A stretch of 64,000 bases of DNA from Gemmatimonadaceae bacterium (GTDB lineage: Bacteria > Gemmatimonadota > Gemmatimonadetes > Gemmatimonadales > Gemmatimonadaceae). Below are positions 43,950-52,324 of the stretch, one piece after another. The first letter of the stretch is position 1. Each line of letters opens with the position of its first letter. Below the pieces are notes generated by a model, which saw only the letters and a program-made list of their open reading frames with translations, was not told the DNA's origin and made no database searches. The DNA lies in NCBI GenBank assembly GCA_011525845.1, contig WYBP01000020.1:1-64000 (forward strand), given 5' to 3'. The translations under genes were made by a program, and so were the position numbers.

Positions 43950-46408
43950 GTGAACTCGGCGATCGTCACGCCGGCCCCACCCTCGTTCCACGCGCCCAGG
44001 CGGAACTGCTTCACGCGACGGTCCGTGCGAAGCAGCTCGTTCACCCGCTCGCGGAGCGCGCCCGTTCCCTTGCCGTGGATGATGCGGAGCGCGCCGAGGT
44101 CGGCGCGGATCGCGTCGTCGAGCGCCTGCTGCACCGCCGCGTCCACTTCGTGCACCCGCATCCCGCGCACGTCCACCTCGGTGCGCGCCGCGACCTCCGG
44201 CACGTCGATGAGCGCGACCTCCACCCGCTCCTCGCGCAGGTGGCGCGCGCTGAGGCGTCGGAGCGTGCCGAACGGCACGGTGAGCTTCATCGCGCCGACC
44301 GCGACCACCGCGTCGTCCCCGCGCCGCTCGACCAGCTGTCCCGTCTTCCCGCCGAGCGTCCCCACGGCGACCGCGTCGCCGATCGCGAGCGCGACGCCGC
44401 GGGCGTCCGCGGGCTCGAGCCCGGCGGCATCGGCGCGCACGCGCGCCGCGACCTCGCGTGCGGCGCGTTCATCCGCATCGAGGCGGTCGAGCGCCTCCTG
44501 CTCCGCCGCCGCACCGGCCTCGAGCGCGCGTCGCGCCTCGGCCGCCGCCGCGTCCACCGAGGCGGCGCCCGCCGCCTTGAGCTCCTGGATCGTGCGCTCC
44601 ACCGCGCGACGGGCGTCCAGCAGATGGCGCCGTGCATCCGCGCGCGACTCCCGCTCCACGTCGCGTTCGCGCGTGCGCACGCTGGCCTCGCGCTCACCCA
44701 CGCGCGTGGCGCGCGCCTGCAGGTCCTCCTGCTGCGCCGCGACCTCCGCCTCGCGCGCGGCGAGGGCCGCCGCGCGCCGCTCCACGTCCGCGAGGAGCGC
44801 CGTCAGGTCCCGCTCGATGCGCGGCACCCGCTCCTCCGCGCGCGCGAGCACATCCGCCGGCATCCGCAGTCGCTGGGCGATCGCGAGTCCGTAGGAACGG
44901 CCCGGAATGCCCTTCACCAGCCGGTACGTGGGGGCGAGACGCTCCGCGTCGAACTGGAGCGAGGCGTTCACCACGCCCGGCACTTCGCCCGCGAGCTCCT
45001 TGAGCGCGCCGAGGTGGGTCGTGGCGATGGTGGTGGTGCCGCGCGTGGTCAGCGCCTCGAGGATCGCACCGCCGAGCGCCGCGCCCTCGAGCGGGTCGGT
45101 GCCGGAGCCGAGTTCGTCGACGAGGACGAGCGCGTCGGGGGAGGCGCGCTCGAGGATCTCGGTGAGGTGCTTGAGGTGCGCGCTGAAGGTCGAGAGCGAG
45201 GCCTCGAGGCTCTGCTCGTCGCCGATGTCCGCGAAGATATCGTCGAAGCAGGGCACGCGGCTCTCGGCGCCGACCGGTGCCGGGATCCCGCTCTGGACCA
45301 TCAGGGCGCAGAGGGCGAGCGCCTTGAGCAGCACCGTCTTGCCCCCGGTGTTGGGGCCGGAGACGAGGAGCGTGCGCTCGGCCGGCGCCATCTCGAGGTC
45401 GAACGGGACCACCGCGATCCCCTGCGCCAGCAGGAGCGGATGGCGCCCGTCGCGGATGTGGAATCCGTCGCGCGCGGCCACGAGGTCGGCGTCGGCGCAG
45501 CGCGCCGCGATCCCGTACCGAGCGCGGCCGTAGAGCGAATCGAGTTCCACGAGCGCGTCGAGGGCGGCCGCGAGGCCCTCGCGCTCGGGGCGCAGCTCGT
45601 CGGTGAGCTCGCGCAGGATCCGGTCGCACTCCTCGAGTTCCTCGTTCTCGAGCTCGCGGATCCGGTTCCCCGCCTCGACGGCGGCCGGAGGTTCCACGAA
45701 GAGCGTCTGGCCGGACTGCGAGCTGTCGTGGACGATCCCCCCGAGCTGGGCGCGTCCCTCACGGCGCACCGGGATCACGTAGCGGCCGTTGCGGAGCGTG
45801 ACCGAGGCGTCGTCCACGCGGTGATGCGACTCGAGCTTCGCCATCAGTCGTTCGAGGAGGCGCACGAGTTCACCCGCCGCGCCGCGCAGCTCCTTGCGGA
45901 TCCGCCGGAGGGCCGGGGAGGCGTCGTCGCGCAGTTCCCCCTCCTCGGTCAGGACGCGCTCGAGCCGCTGCTCGATCGCGGGCCTGGCGATGAGCGCGTC
46001 GGCGAAGCGCGCGAGCGCCGCCCGGGCGGCGGCGGGGCGTGCTTCGTCGCGCAGGGCGAGCTGCGTGCGGCGCGAGGACTGCAGGAGCACGATCGCGAGG
46101 CGGAGTTCCTTCCCCGTCCACGCGGTGCCGGCGACCCGGAGCCTCGCGAGGGCGTCGCCGAGTTCGGGGACCGCCTCCGGGCGCCACCCCTCCTCGCCCT
46201 CGAGGAAGGCGCGCATGGCGACGAGCCGCCCCTGCGCGCTCCGGAGCGCCGCGAGCGCCTCCGCACGTTCCGGCGCGGACCCCCCGACAGCCAACGGGCG
46301 CAGGGCGCGAATGCGCTCTGCGCCCGGTGTGCTCGATGCGTGTCCGGCGACATGCTCGAGCAATCGTGCGAACTCGAGGACCTCGAGGGCGTGCGCCTGG
46401 AAGGTCAC
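43946..46408 (-). CDS. mutS2: Endonuclease MutS2
   Basis: 820 residues from GTG 46408 (GTGA overlap with yqeY). A MutS-like core and clamp are followed by the ATPase: Walker A VSGPNTGGKTVLLKALAL, Walker B ALVLVDELGSGTDPLEG and IATTHLGALKELAG. A long charged coiled coil (about 500-640) leads to the C-terminal Smr domain, EVDVRGMRVHEVDAAVQQAL and LRIIHGKGTGALRERV. MutS2 is linked to suppression of recombination and, in Bacillus, to collided ribosomes. Confidence 0.95.
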   Translation of the reverse strand: MTFQAHALEVLEFARLLEHVAGHASSTPGAERIRALRPLAVGGSAPERAEALAALRSAQGRLVAMRAFLEGEEGWRPEAVPELGDALARLRVAGTAWTGKELRLAIVLLQSSRRTQLALRDEARPAAARAALARFADALIARPAIEQRLERVLTEEGELRDDASPALRRIRKELRGAAGELVRLLERLMAKLESHHRVDDASVTLRNGRYVIPVRREGRAQLGGIVHDSSQSGQTLFVEPPAAVEAGNRIRELENEELEECDRILRELTDELRPEREGLAAALDALVELDSLYGRARYGIAARCADADLVAARDGFHIRDGRHPLLLAQGIAVVPFDLEMAPAERTLLVSGPNTGGKTVLLKALALCALMVQSGIPAPVGAESRVPCFDDIFADIGDEQSLEASLSTFSAHLKHLTEILERASPDALVLVDELGSGTDPLEGAALGGAILEALTTRGTTTIATTHLGALKELAGEVPGVVNASLQFDAERLAPTYRLVKGIPGRSYGLAIAQRLRMPADVLARAEERVPRIERDLTALLADVERRAAALAAREAEVAAQQEDLQARATRVGEREASVRTRERDVERESRADARRHLLDARRAVERTIQELKAAGAASVDAAAAEARRALEAGAAAEQEALDRLDADERAAREVAARVRADAAGLEPADARGVALAIGDAVAVGTLGGKTGQLVERRGDDAVVAVGAMKLTVPFGTLRRLSARHLREERVEVALIDVPEVAARTEVDVRGMRVHEVDAAVQQALDDAIRADLGALRIIHGKGTGALRERVNELLRTDRRVKQFRLGAWNEGGAGVTIAEFT

Positions 46409-46848
46409 GCCGGCGTCCCGAGCTCCTCGCGCGCGATGCGATTGATCACGCTGCCGTCGAGCCGCCCCTTGAAGCGCGGCATCACCTTCCCCATCACGGC
46501 ACCGATCGCCGTCGCCCCGCCGGCGATGGCCTCGCGGACCGCGGCGCGCACCTCGTCATCCGAGGGCGCCGCCGGAAGCCAGACCTCGAGGGCCTGGGCC
46601 TCCGCGGACTCGACGGCGGCCAGTTCGGTGCGCCCCGCCTTGGTGTACATCTCGGTCGATTCCCGCCGCCGCTTGATCGCCTTGCGGATGACCTCGACGA
46701 CGTCCTCGTCGGTGAGGTCCCGCCCCAGCTCGATCTCCCGGTTCTTGATCTCCGACAGCACGGTGCCCAGCAGCAGGACCCGGGCCTTCTCCTGTGCCTT
46801 GCGGGCGGCGTTGAGCTCGCCCTGGAGCCGTGCCGCCATCCCGGACAT
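46405..46848 (-). CDS. GatB/YqeY domain-containing protein
   Basis: 147 residues from ATG 46848; the ATG shares one base with the rpsU stop (TGATG). The family pattern is clear: LQGELNAARKAQEKARVLLL, LSEIKNREIELGRDLTDEDV, and VMGKVMPRFKGRLDGSVIN at the end. The domain resembles the tRNA-binding tail of GatB amidotransferase; the stand-alone protein's role is not established. The rpsU-yqeY pair is widespread. Confidence 0.93.
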   Translation of the reverse strand: MSGMAARLQGELNAARKAQEKARVLLLGTVLSEIKNREIELGRDLTDEDVVEVIRKAIKRRRESTEMYTKAGRTELAAVESAEAQALEVWLPAAPSDDEVRAAVREAIAGGATAIGAVMGKVMPRFKGRLDGSVINRIAREELGTPA

Positions 46849-47036
46849 CAGTGCGAGCGGGTACGGCGATTCTTGCGCTGGGCGGCGTTGAGCTTCCGCT
46901 TCCGCTTCTCGCTGGGCTTCTCGTAATGGCGATGCTTGCGGAGATCCGAGAGGATCCCTGCCTTCTCGCACTTCTTCTTGAAGCGCTTCAGCGCGCGCTC
47001 GAAGTTTTCATCTTCATGGATGATGACTTCTGACAA
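46848..47036 (-). CDS. rpsU: 30S ribosomal protein S21, TTG start
   Basis: 62 residues if translation starts at TTG 47036, where the family N-terminus ([18 protein letters not shown]) begins. No ATG or GTG lies near, and a GGGGGGAAG stretch 6 to 14 bases upstream can serve as ribosome binding site. [20 protein letters not shown] and the very basic tail are typical. It heads the run to mutS2 and dnaG and has its own promoter at 47101-47129. Confidence 0.93.
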   Translation of the reverse strand: MSEVIIHEDENFERALKRFKKKCEKAGILSDLRKHRHYEKPSEKRKRKLNAAQRKNRRTRSH

Positions 47037-47100
47037 ACTGGTCTTCCCCCCTTCGTGGCGTTTGTGCGCCGGCAAGGGAATCGTGAGGTGGTAGCCTTGC

Positions 47101-47129
47101 AAGTTAGGCCGGGCACCACCGGCGGGCAA
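47101..47129 (-). promoter_or_regulatory. rpsU promoter (-35 TTGCCC, 17-base spacer, -10 TAACTT)
   Basis: On the minus strand TTGCCC (47129-47124) and TAACTT (47106-47101) are 17 bases apart, the same design as the tRNA-Gly promoter at 12933. It lies just after the HIT gene stop and likely drives rpsU-yqeY-mutS2-dnaG and beyond. Confidence 0.7.
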
Positions 47130-47132
47130 CCC

Positions 47133-47471
47133 TCAGCCGGGCGGCCATTTGAGGCCCCGGCCCCCCAGGACGTGCAGGTGCAGGTGCCCCACCGTCTGCC
47201 CCCCGTCGGCACCGGTGTTGATCACCAGCCGGAACCCGCCCTCGGCGATCCCCTCGGCGCGCGCCACCTCCTGCGCCAGCATCACCATGTCCCCGACCAC
47301 CGGCCCGTCCTCCACGGCGAGCACGGAATCGAAGTGCGCCTTGGGGATCACCAGGACGTGCGTGGGCGCCTTCGGCGCGATGTCGCGGAACGCGAGGCAG
47401 GACGCGCTCTCCGCGACCTTGGCACTCGGGATCTCCCCGCGGACGATGCGACAGAACAGGCAATCGCTCAT
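47133..47471 (-). CDS. HIT-family nucleotide hydrolase/transferase
   Basis: 112 residues from ATG 47471 (ATGA overlap with rsmE). MSDCLFCRIVRGEIPSAKV is the standard start with a CxxC metal-type pair; IAPKAPTHVLVIPKAHFDS follows; the histidine triad is VGHLHLHVLGG near the C-terminus. Such proteins (HinT-like) cleave AMP-linked phosphoramidates and similar compounds. The physiological substrate here is unknown. Confidence 0.94.
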   Translation of the reverse strand: MSDCLFCRIVRGEIPSAKVAESASCLAFRDIAPKAPTHVLVIPKAHFDSVLAVEDGPVVGDMVMLAQEVARAEGIAEGGFRLVINTGADGGQTVGHLHLHVLGGRGLKWPPG

Positions 47472-48265
47472 GTCGTGGACTCCCCACCGGCGGCGCCGGC
47501 GTCGTGGAAGGTGGCGGCCATCCAGTCGAGGGTGGCCCGGACGGCGACGAGCCCAGCCAGGGCCGCGGTCTCGAAGCGCAGGACGTTCCGCGCGAGCGAG
47601 ACGCGCGCGAAGCCGGAGGCCTCCAATGTCGCCAGTTCGGTGGGCTCGAAGCCACCCTCGGGCCCGACGGCGAGCGTCACCGCCGGGATCCCCTGCCCGG
47701 CGCGGAGCGGCCCCTCGAGCGCCGGCCCCAGGGCATCGAAGAGCGGCCGGGCGCCCTGGTCCAGCACGTACGCGACCCCGGGAGGCCGGCCCGCGATCGC
47801 GTGCTCGAGCGAGGCCTCCGGGAAGGTGACGGGCAGCCAGGCGCCGTGGCTCTGCTCGAGGGCGCCCGCCATCCGGGACCGGACCTTCTGCTGGAACGTC
47901 GTGCCCTCCCCCCGCGGGTTCACGTGCTTCGACCGGCGGTAGAGCACCGGGCGCCAGCTCGTGAGCGAGAGCTCCGTCGCCTTCTCCGCGAGCCAGAGCA
48001 TCCGGTCCTTGTCCGCGACCGGCACGAGCAGGTGCACCGCGGGCGCGGCCGCCACCCGCTCGGCGCTCTCGACACTCACGATCGCGTGTCGCTTGGCGAG
48101 CTGCGTCAGCACCCCCTCGCCCCGCGTGCCGGCGCCATCCACCAGCCCCACGCGCACCCCGCTCTCGAGCCGCCGCACGCGCATGTGGTGCGCCGCGTCC
48201 TCTCCGAGCGTCACGGTCCCTGGCGCGGTGAACGGGTCGTCGGTCACGAAGGTCGGCAGGCTCAT
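47468..48265 (-). CDS. rsmE: 16S rRNA (uracil-1498 N3) methyltransferase
   Basis: 265 residues from ATG 48265 (ATGA overlap with prmA). The PUA-like N-terminus has EDAAHHMRVRRLESGVRVGL. The SPOUT knot has LAVGPEGGFEPTELATLE and VSLARNVLRFETAALAGL. ADKDRMLWLAEKATEL is also diagnostic. It methylates U1498 of 16S rRNA. The dnaJ-prmA-rsmE order is common. Confidence 0.95.
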   Translation of the reverse strand: MSLPTFVTDDPFTAPGTVTLGEDAAHHMRVRRLESGVRVGLVDGAGTRGEGVLTQLAKRHAIVSVESAERVAAAPAVHLLVPVADKDRMLWLAEKATELSLTSWRPVLYRRSKHVNPRGEGTTFQQKVRSRMAGALEQSHGAWLPVTFPEASLEHAIAGRPPGVAYVLDQGARPLFDALGPALEGPLRAGQGIPAVTLAVGPEGGFEPTELATLEASGFARVSLARNVLRFETAALAGLVAVRATLDWMAATFHDAGAAGGESTT

Positions 48266-49083
48266 CGACGCACCTGCACCGACCACCACTGTTCCTCGGC
48301 GTCCTCGGCGACCACCTGCCAGCCCCCTTCGGCGAGCGCGCCGAGCATCCGCGGGCGCTCCTCGAGGAGGATCCCGCTGAGGATCGCCGTGCCATCCGGC
48401 GTGAGGGCGGCGGCGATGGCGGGGAGCAGCCCGAGCAGCACACCGGAGATGATGTTCGCGACCACCACCCGCACCGGCGCGACCAGCGGGAGGAGCGTCT
48501 CCGCATCTCCCTCGAGGACGGCCACCGCATGCGCCACCCCGTTCCGCACGACGTTCTCCTCCGCGTTCGCGATGGAGTCGTGGTCGTTCTCGATCGCGAA
48601 GGCGCGTGCTGCGCCGAGCTTCACCGCCGCGATCGCGAGCACGGCACTTCCCGCCCCGAGGTCCGCGACCGCATCCCCGGGACGGATCACCGCCTGCAGG
48701 AGGCGCACGACACCGCGTGTGGTGGGATGCTCCCCGGTGCCGAACGCCATCGCGGGCTCGATGACGACCGTCGTGGACGGATCGCGCCCCTCGGCGAGCC
48801 AGGGGGGCGTGACCGTGAGCGACCCCAGTTGGTGCGCACCGATGCGATCGCGCCATCGCACCGACCAGTCGACGTCCTGCAGCGGCGCATGGGCGCCGAC
48901 GAGATCCTCGTCGGCCGCGCGCACGGCGGCGATGAACGCCTCGGGACTCGCGTCGGGCGCGAGGTGGGTCACCAGGTGCGCGCCATCCTCGTGCACCCCC
49001 TCGGCGCCGGCCTCGAACATCCGCGCCGCGATGGCGGCGGCGAGGTCGGCGCTCGACGGGGTGATCTGGACGCGATGCCACAT
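48262..49083 (-). CDS. prmA: Ribosomal protein L11 methyltransferase
   Basis: 273 residues from ATG 49083, where family similarity begins (MWHRVQITPSSADLAAAI). MAFGTGEHPTTRGVVRLLQ and VADLGAGSAVLAIAAVKLGA form the SAM and substrate site; VVANIISGVLLGLLPAIAA follows. It trimethylates L11. A GTG at 49128 that overlaps the dnaJ stop (GTGA) would add 15 residues and is a real alternative given how often such overlaps occur in this window. Confidence 0.9.
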   Translation of the reverse strand: MWHRVQITPSSADLAAAIAARMFEAGAEGVHEDGAHLVTHLAPDASPEAFIAAVRAADEDLVGAHAPLQDVDWSVRWRDRIGAHQLGSLTVTPPWLAEGRDPSTTVVIEPAMAFGTGEHPTTRGVVRLLQAVIRPGDAVADLGAGSAVLAIAAVKLGAARAFAIENDHDSIANAEENVVRNGVAHAVAVLEGDAETLLPLVAPVRVVVANIISGVLLGLLPAIAAALTPDGTAILSGILLEERPRMLGALAEGGWQVVAEDAEEQWWSVQVRR

Positions 49084-49124
49084 GGGACGGTGGGTGAAGG
49101 GAGGCAGATGTGACCCGGGTGGTG

Positions 49125-50249
49125 TCACCCGGAGATCACTTCCTTCATCTTCGCCCAGAATCCCTTCGCGCGCTTCTCGGGGGGCTTCGCCTGCACCTCG
49201 TGCAGCTGCTCGATCAGGCGCTCCTCCTCGCGGTCGAGGTCCTGGGGCGTCCAGACCTGCACGCGGGCGTGGAGGTCGCCCACGCCGCTCGCGTTCACGC
49301 GCGGCAGGCCGCGGCCCCGGAGCGTGAACACCTCCCCGCTCTGCGTCCCCGCCGGGATGCGGAGCGTCAGCGGCCCCGTCACGCCCGGCACGTCGACGTC
49401 GGCGCCGAGCACCACCTGGGGATAGGTGACCAGCACCTCGCAGTAGAGGTCCTCGCCATCGCGCTCGAACCGGTCGTCCTCGAGCACGTCGAAGACGACG
49501 ATCACGTCGCCCCGCGGCCCGCCGCGCACCCCGGCGTTCCCCACGCCGCGCAGGTGCATGTACTGGCCGCTCGAGACGCCCGCCGGGACCTTGAGCTCGA
49601 TCTCGTGCTCACCGCGCTGCCGTCCCTCGCCGCGGCACGACTTGCAGGGGCTCGTGATCGTCACGCCCTCGCCGCGACACGCCGGGCAGGGCGCCACGCT
49701 CACGAACTGCCCGAAGAAGCTCTGCTGCGCCCGCCGCACCTCGCCCTGCCCCGCGCAGGTCGCGCAGCGCTGCGCGGTGGTGCCGGGCTCCGCCCCCTTC
49801 CCCGAGCAGCGGTCGCAGGGATCGAGGAGCTTGAGCTTCACTTTCTTCGTGATGCCGGTGGCGACCTCGAGCATCGTGAGGTCGAGGTCCAGCTTCACGT
49901 CGGCGCCCGAGCGCGGCGACGACTGCTGCCGGCCGCCGGCACCGAAGAGGTCGCCGAAGCCGAAGTCGCGCATGAAGATGTTGAGCGCCTCGGAGAGGTC
50001 CACGTGGTGGAACCCCTGCCCGCCGCCGCCGCGCAGTCCGGCCTCACCGTAGCGATCGTACGCGGCGCGCTTCTGCGGGTCGCGCAGCACGTCGTACGCC
50101 TCGGTGAGCGACTTGAACTTCTCCTCCGCCTCCTTCGATCCCCCGTTCTTGTCGGGGTGGTACTGCATCGCGAGCTTGCGATACGCCTGCTTGATCTCGT
50201 CGTCGGAGGCGGTCTTCGGGACGCCGAGCGCGGAGTAGAAATCAGCCAT
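49125..50249 (-). CDS. dnaJ: Chaperone protein DnaJ
   Basis: 374 residues from ATG 50249. The J domain (1-70) has the HPD triad in LAMQYHPDKNGGSKEAEE. A short Gly/Phe-rich region is followed by four zinc-binding repeats: CDRCSGKG, CATCAGQG, CPACRGEG and CKSCRGEG. The substrate-binding C-terminal domains end GFWAKMKEVISG. It is a co-chaperone for DnaK, which is not in the window. It is preceded by a Ser/Thr kinase and hrcA; a TAACTT element at 50300-50305 may give it its own promoter. Confidence 0.96.
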   Translation of the reverse strand: MADFYSALGVPKTASDDEIKQAYRKLAMQYHPDKNGGSKEAEEKFKSLTEAYDVLRDPQKRAAYDRYGEAGLRGGGGQGFHHVDLSEALNIFMRDFGFGDLFGAGGRQQSSPRSGADVKLDLDLTMLEVATGITKKVKLKLLDPCDRCSGKGAEPGTTAQRCATCAGQGEVRRAQQSFFGQFVSVAPCPACRGEGVTITSPCKSCRGEGRQRGEHEIELKVPAGVSSGQYMHLRGVGNAGVRGGPRGDVIVVFDVLEDDRFERDGEDLYCEVLVTYPQVVLGADVDVPGVTGPLTLRIPAGTQSGEVFTLRGRGLPRVNASGVGDLHARVQVWTPQDLDREEERLIEQLHEVQAKPPEKRAKGFWAKMKEVISG

Positions 50250-50299
50250 TATTGAACGCCAGAGTGACACGGGCCTGCCGGCATGGCGGGCTCGCGCGA

Positions 50300-50305
50300 A
50301 AGTTA
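50300..50305 (-). promoter_or_regulatory. Possible -10 element upstream of dnaJ
   Basis: TAACTT in the context TAACTTTCGCGCG, the same extended string as other start-proximal elements here, but about 50 bases from the dnaJ ATG. No clear -35 is visible. With the terminator-like hairpin at 50357-50374, it suggests dnaJ can be transcribed apart from the kinase. Confidence 0.35.
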
Positions 50306-50356
50306 GTGGCTAGTCGAGCAAGCCGGGTGCCACACCGGGACGGCCGACGAAACCCC

Positions 50357-50374
50357 GGTCCGCGCACACGGACC
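50357..50374 (-). terminator. Hairpin after the kinase gene
   Basis: GGTCCG and CGGACC arms with a 6-base loop immediately follow the kinase stop codon on the minus strand, then GGGGTTTCG. The stem is short but GC-rich; it may reduce read-through into dnaJ. Confidence 0.45.
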
Positions 50375-52282
50375 CTACGCCGGTGTCCTCGCGATCTCCC
50401 GCGGGAAGCGCAGCGCCCGTTCCACCTCGCCGCGGGCGTCGATCAGGCGTGCGACCTGATCCGCCACCTCGGTCGCCAGGCCGACCTGCGTCGTCACGCC
50501 CTCCACCGTGCCGGTCCCGGCGTGCAGTCGCAGGAGGTCCAGCCGGATCCCCTCGAGCAGCGCGACCACCTCGGACAACTTGCGCTTGGCCTCGTCGCGC
50601 ATCACGCGATATCCCTCGTACGCGTCGGTGGCGCCCGCCTCGCCGGCCGCGGCCAGGAGGTCCACCAGCCGGTCGTGCTGCTCACGGAGCCGTTGCGCGT
50701 CATCCTGGAGTCGATGCAGCACGGCCGGCACGTCACCCAGCGCCTCCCGCGTCGCGGGCGGGAGCTGATCGAAGAGCTCCTCGGCGGCCACGCTGAGCGA
50801 GAGCTCCGTGGCACGGTGGGTCATGGGCCCGAGCCCCGCGCGGCGCTTCGTCAGTCGACCCGCCAGCCCGAACAGCGAGCGCCCCAGGCGGCCAGTCCAG
50901 ACGCGGCCCCAGAACGACGTGTCGAGATCCTCGTAGCGTTGCACGCGCATTCCGTGTCCGACCAGCGTGAGCATGGAGCTCGTGATCGAGAGGAAGAACC
51001 AGGTGGCGAGCGCGTCCGTGGCTCTCCCGCCGAGCGGCAACACCGTCACGCCCGCGACCAGGACCGGGAGCGAGATCCCGGCCGACACGGTCGACGCCAC
51101 CGCGGCCCCGCGCCAGATCCTGTCCCACGGCCCTCTCACGCGCCCCTCGTGCGCGGTGCGCTCCTCGCTGCCCTGCTCGAGCACGGAGCGGAACGCGGGA
51201 GCGAGGTCGCGATGCGTGAATCCGGCCGCGACGAGCGCCCGCGCCGACTGTACCAGGTACGCGAGCGGCATGCCCGCGGCGCCGAGCGCCAGCGTGCCGA
51301 AGCCGGCGAGCGCGCCGTACACGGATCCCACGCCGACCGCGACGAAGGGGAGGATCGTCGCGCCCACGAGTGCGCCCGCCCCGTCGACGCGACCGGAACG
51401 CTTGACGAAGTCGCGCAGAAGGGCCGGCACCTCCCGGCGGACCTCGACCGCGACCGACAGCTGCTCGGCCAGCGCAGCGGCATCGCTCGGTCGGTGGTCG
51501 GGATCCTTCGCCAGGCAGCGGTCCACGAGGGCGGCGAGTCGCCGCGACACGGGCGCCCCGACCGTCGCGAGACTCGGCGGTACCGCCGTGACCTGCTTGG
51601 CCAGCGTCTCCGTGTGCGAGGCACCCTCGAACACGAGCCGTCCGGTGAAGGCATAGAAGGCCGTCGCGCCGAGCGAGTAGATGTCACTCCGCGCGTCGAC
51701 CGGCTTCCCCAGCGCCTGTTCCGGACTCATGAACTCCGGGGTTCCGGCCACGCCCTCCGCGGCGAGGTCGCCGGTGGCCGCCGCGATCCCGAAGTCCGCC
51801 ACGAGCGCGCGCCCCGAGACCGCCTCGAGCAGGATGTTGTCCGGCTTGACGTCGCGGTGGACGAGCCCCTGCCCGTGCGCGTGCGAGAGGGCCCACGCGG
51901 CCTCCTTGAGCACCCGCGAGCCGTCCGACGCCGAGAGCGGTCCGCGGGAGCGCACGCGGTGCGCGAGCGTCTCCCCGTCGACGTACGCCATCACGAAGAA
52001 CACGAACCCGCCCACCTCGTCGACCGCGTGTATCGGGATGATGTTCGGGTGCGAGAGCTTCGCGGCGAGACGCGCCTCCCGGAGGAATCGAGCGCGCAGG
52101 TCGGGGTCGCCGGCGCGCTCCGGCGGGAGGAGCTTGATCGCCACGAGGCGGTCGAGGTGGACCTCGCGCGCGAGGAAGACGATCCCCATGCCACCGCGTC
52201 CGAGCTCCCGGTCGAGCGAGTACCGCCCCGCGACCGCGAACTGGAAATCGAGAAAGAGCGAGTCGAGCTCGGCCCCGGGCAT
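50375..52282 (-). CDS. Membrane serine/threonine protein kinase (PknB-like)
   Basis: 635 residues from ATG 52282. The N-terminal kinase domain is complete: LGRGGMGIVFLA (P-loop), VAIKLLPPE (Lys), LVHRDVKPDNILLE (catalytic Asp), VADFGIAAATG, and GTPEFMSPEQALGKPVDARSD. From about 300 to 450 there are probably four membrane helices (AGALVGATILPFVAVGVG, GISLPVLVAGVTVLPL and others). The last 150 residues are helical and charged (LHRLQDDAQRLREQHDRLVD), likely cytoplasmic coiled coil. There is no PASTA or other extracellular sensor. It sits between hrcA and dnaJ where grpE or dnaK often stand. The substrate is unknown. Confidence 0.93.
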   Translation of the reverse strand: MPGAELDSLFLDFQFAVAGRYSLDRELGRGGMGIVFLAREVHLDRLVAIKLLPPERAGDPDLRARFLREARLAAKLSHPNIIPIHAVDEVGGFVFFVMAYVDGETLAHRVRSRGPLSASDGSRVLKEAAWALSHAHGQGLVHRDVKPDNILLEAVSGRALVADFGIAAATGDLAAEGVAGTPEFMSPEQALGKPVDARSDIYSLGATAFYAFTGRLVFEGASHTETLAKQVTAVPPSLATVGAPVSRRLAALVDRCLAKDPDHRPSDAAALAEQLSVAVEVRREVPALLRDFVKRSGRVDGAGALVGATILPFVAVGVGSVYGALAGFGTLALGAAGMPLAYLVQSARALVAAGFTHRDLAPAFRSVLEQGSEERTAHEGRVRGPWDRIWRGAAVASTVSAGISLPVLVAGVTVLPLGGRATDALATWFFLSITSSMLTLVGHGMRVQRYEDLDTSFWGRVWTGRLGRSLFGLAGRLTKRRAGLGPMTHRATELSLSVAAEELFDQLPPATREALGDVPAVLHRLQDDAQRLREQHDRLVDLLAAAGEAGATDAYEGYRVMRDEAKRKLSEVVALLEGIRLDLLRLHAGTGTVEGVTTQVGLATEVADQVARLIDARGEVERALRFPREIARTPA

Positions 52283-52324
52283 CGCCTCAGTATGCGGTCC
52301 GGGCGCGGCGGCCGCGAGGAGGGC

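Noticed and set aside
49083-49128. prmA start at GTG 49128
   Set aside because: It would give a GTGA overlap with dnaJ and is kept as an alternative, but family similarity starts at the ATG at 49083.
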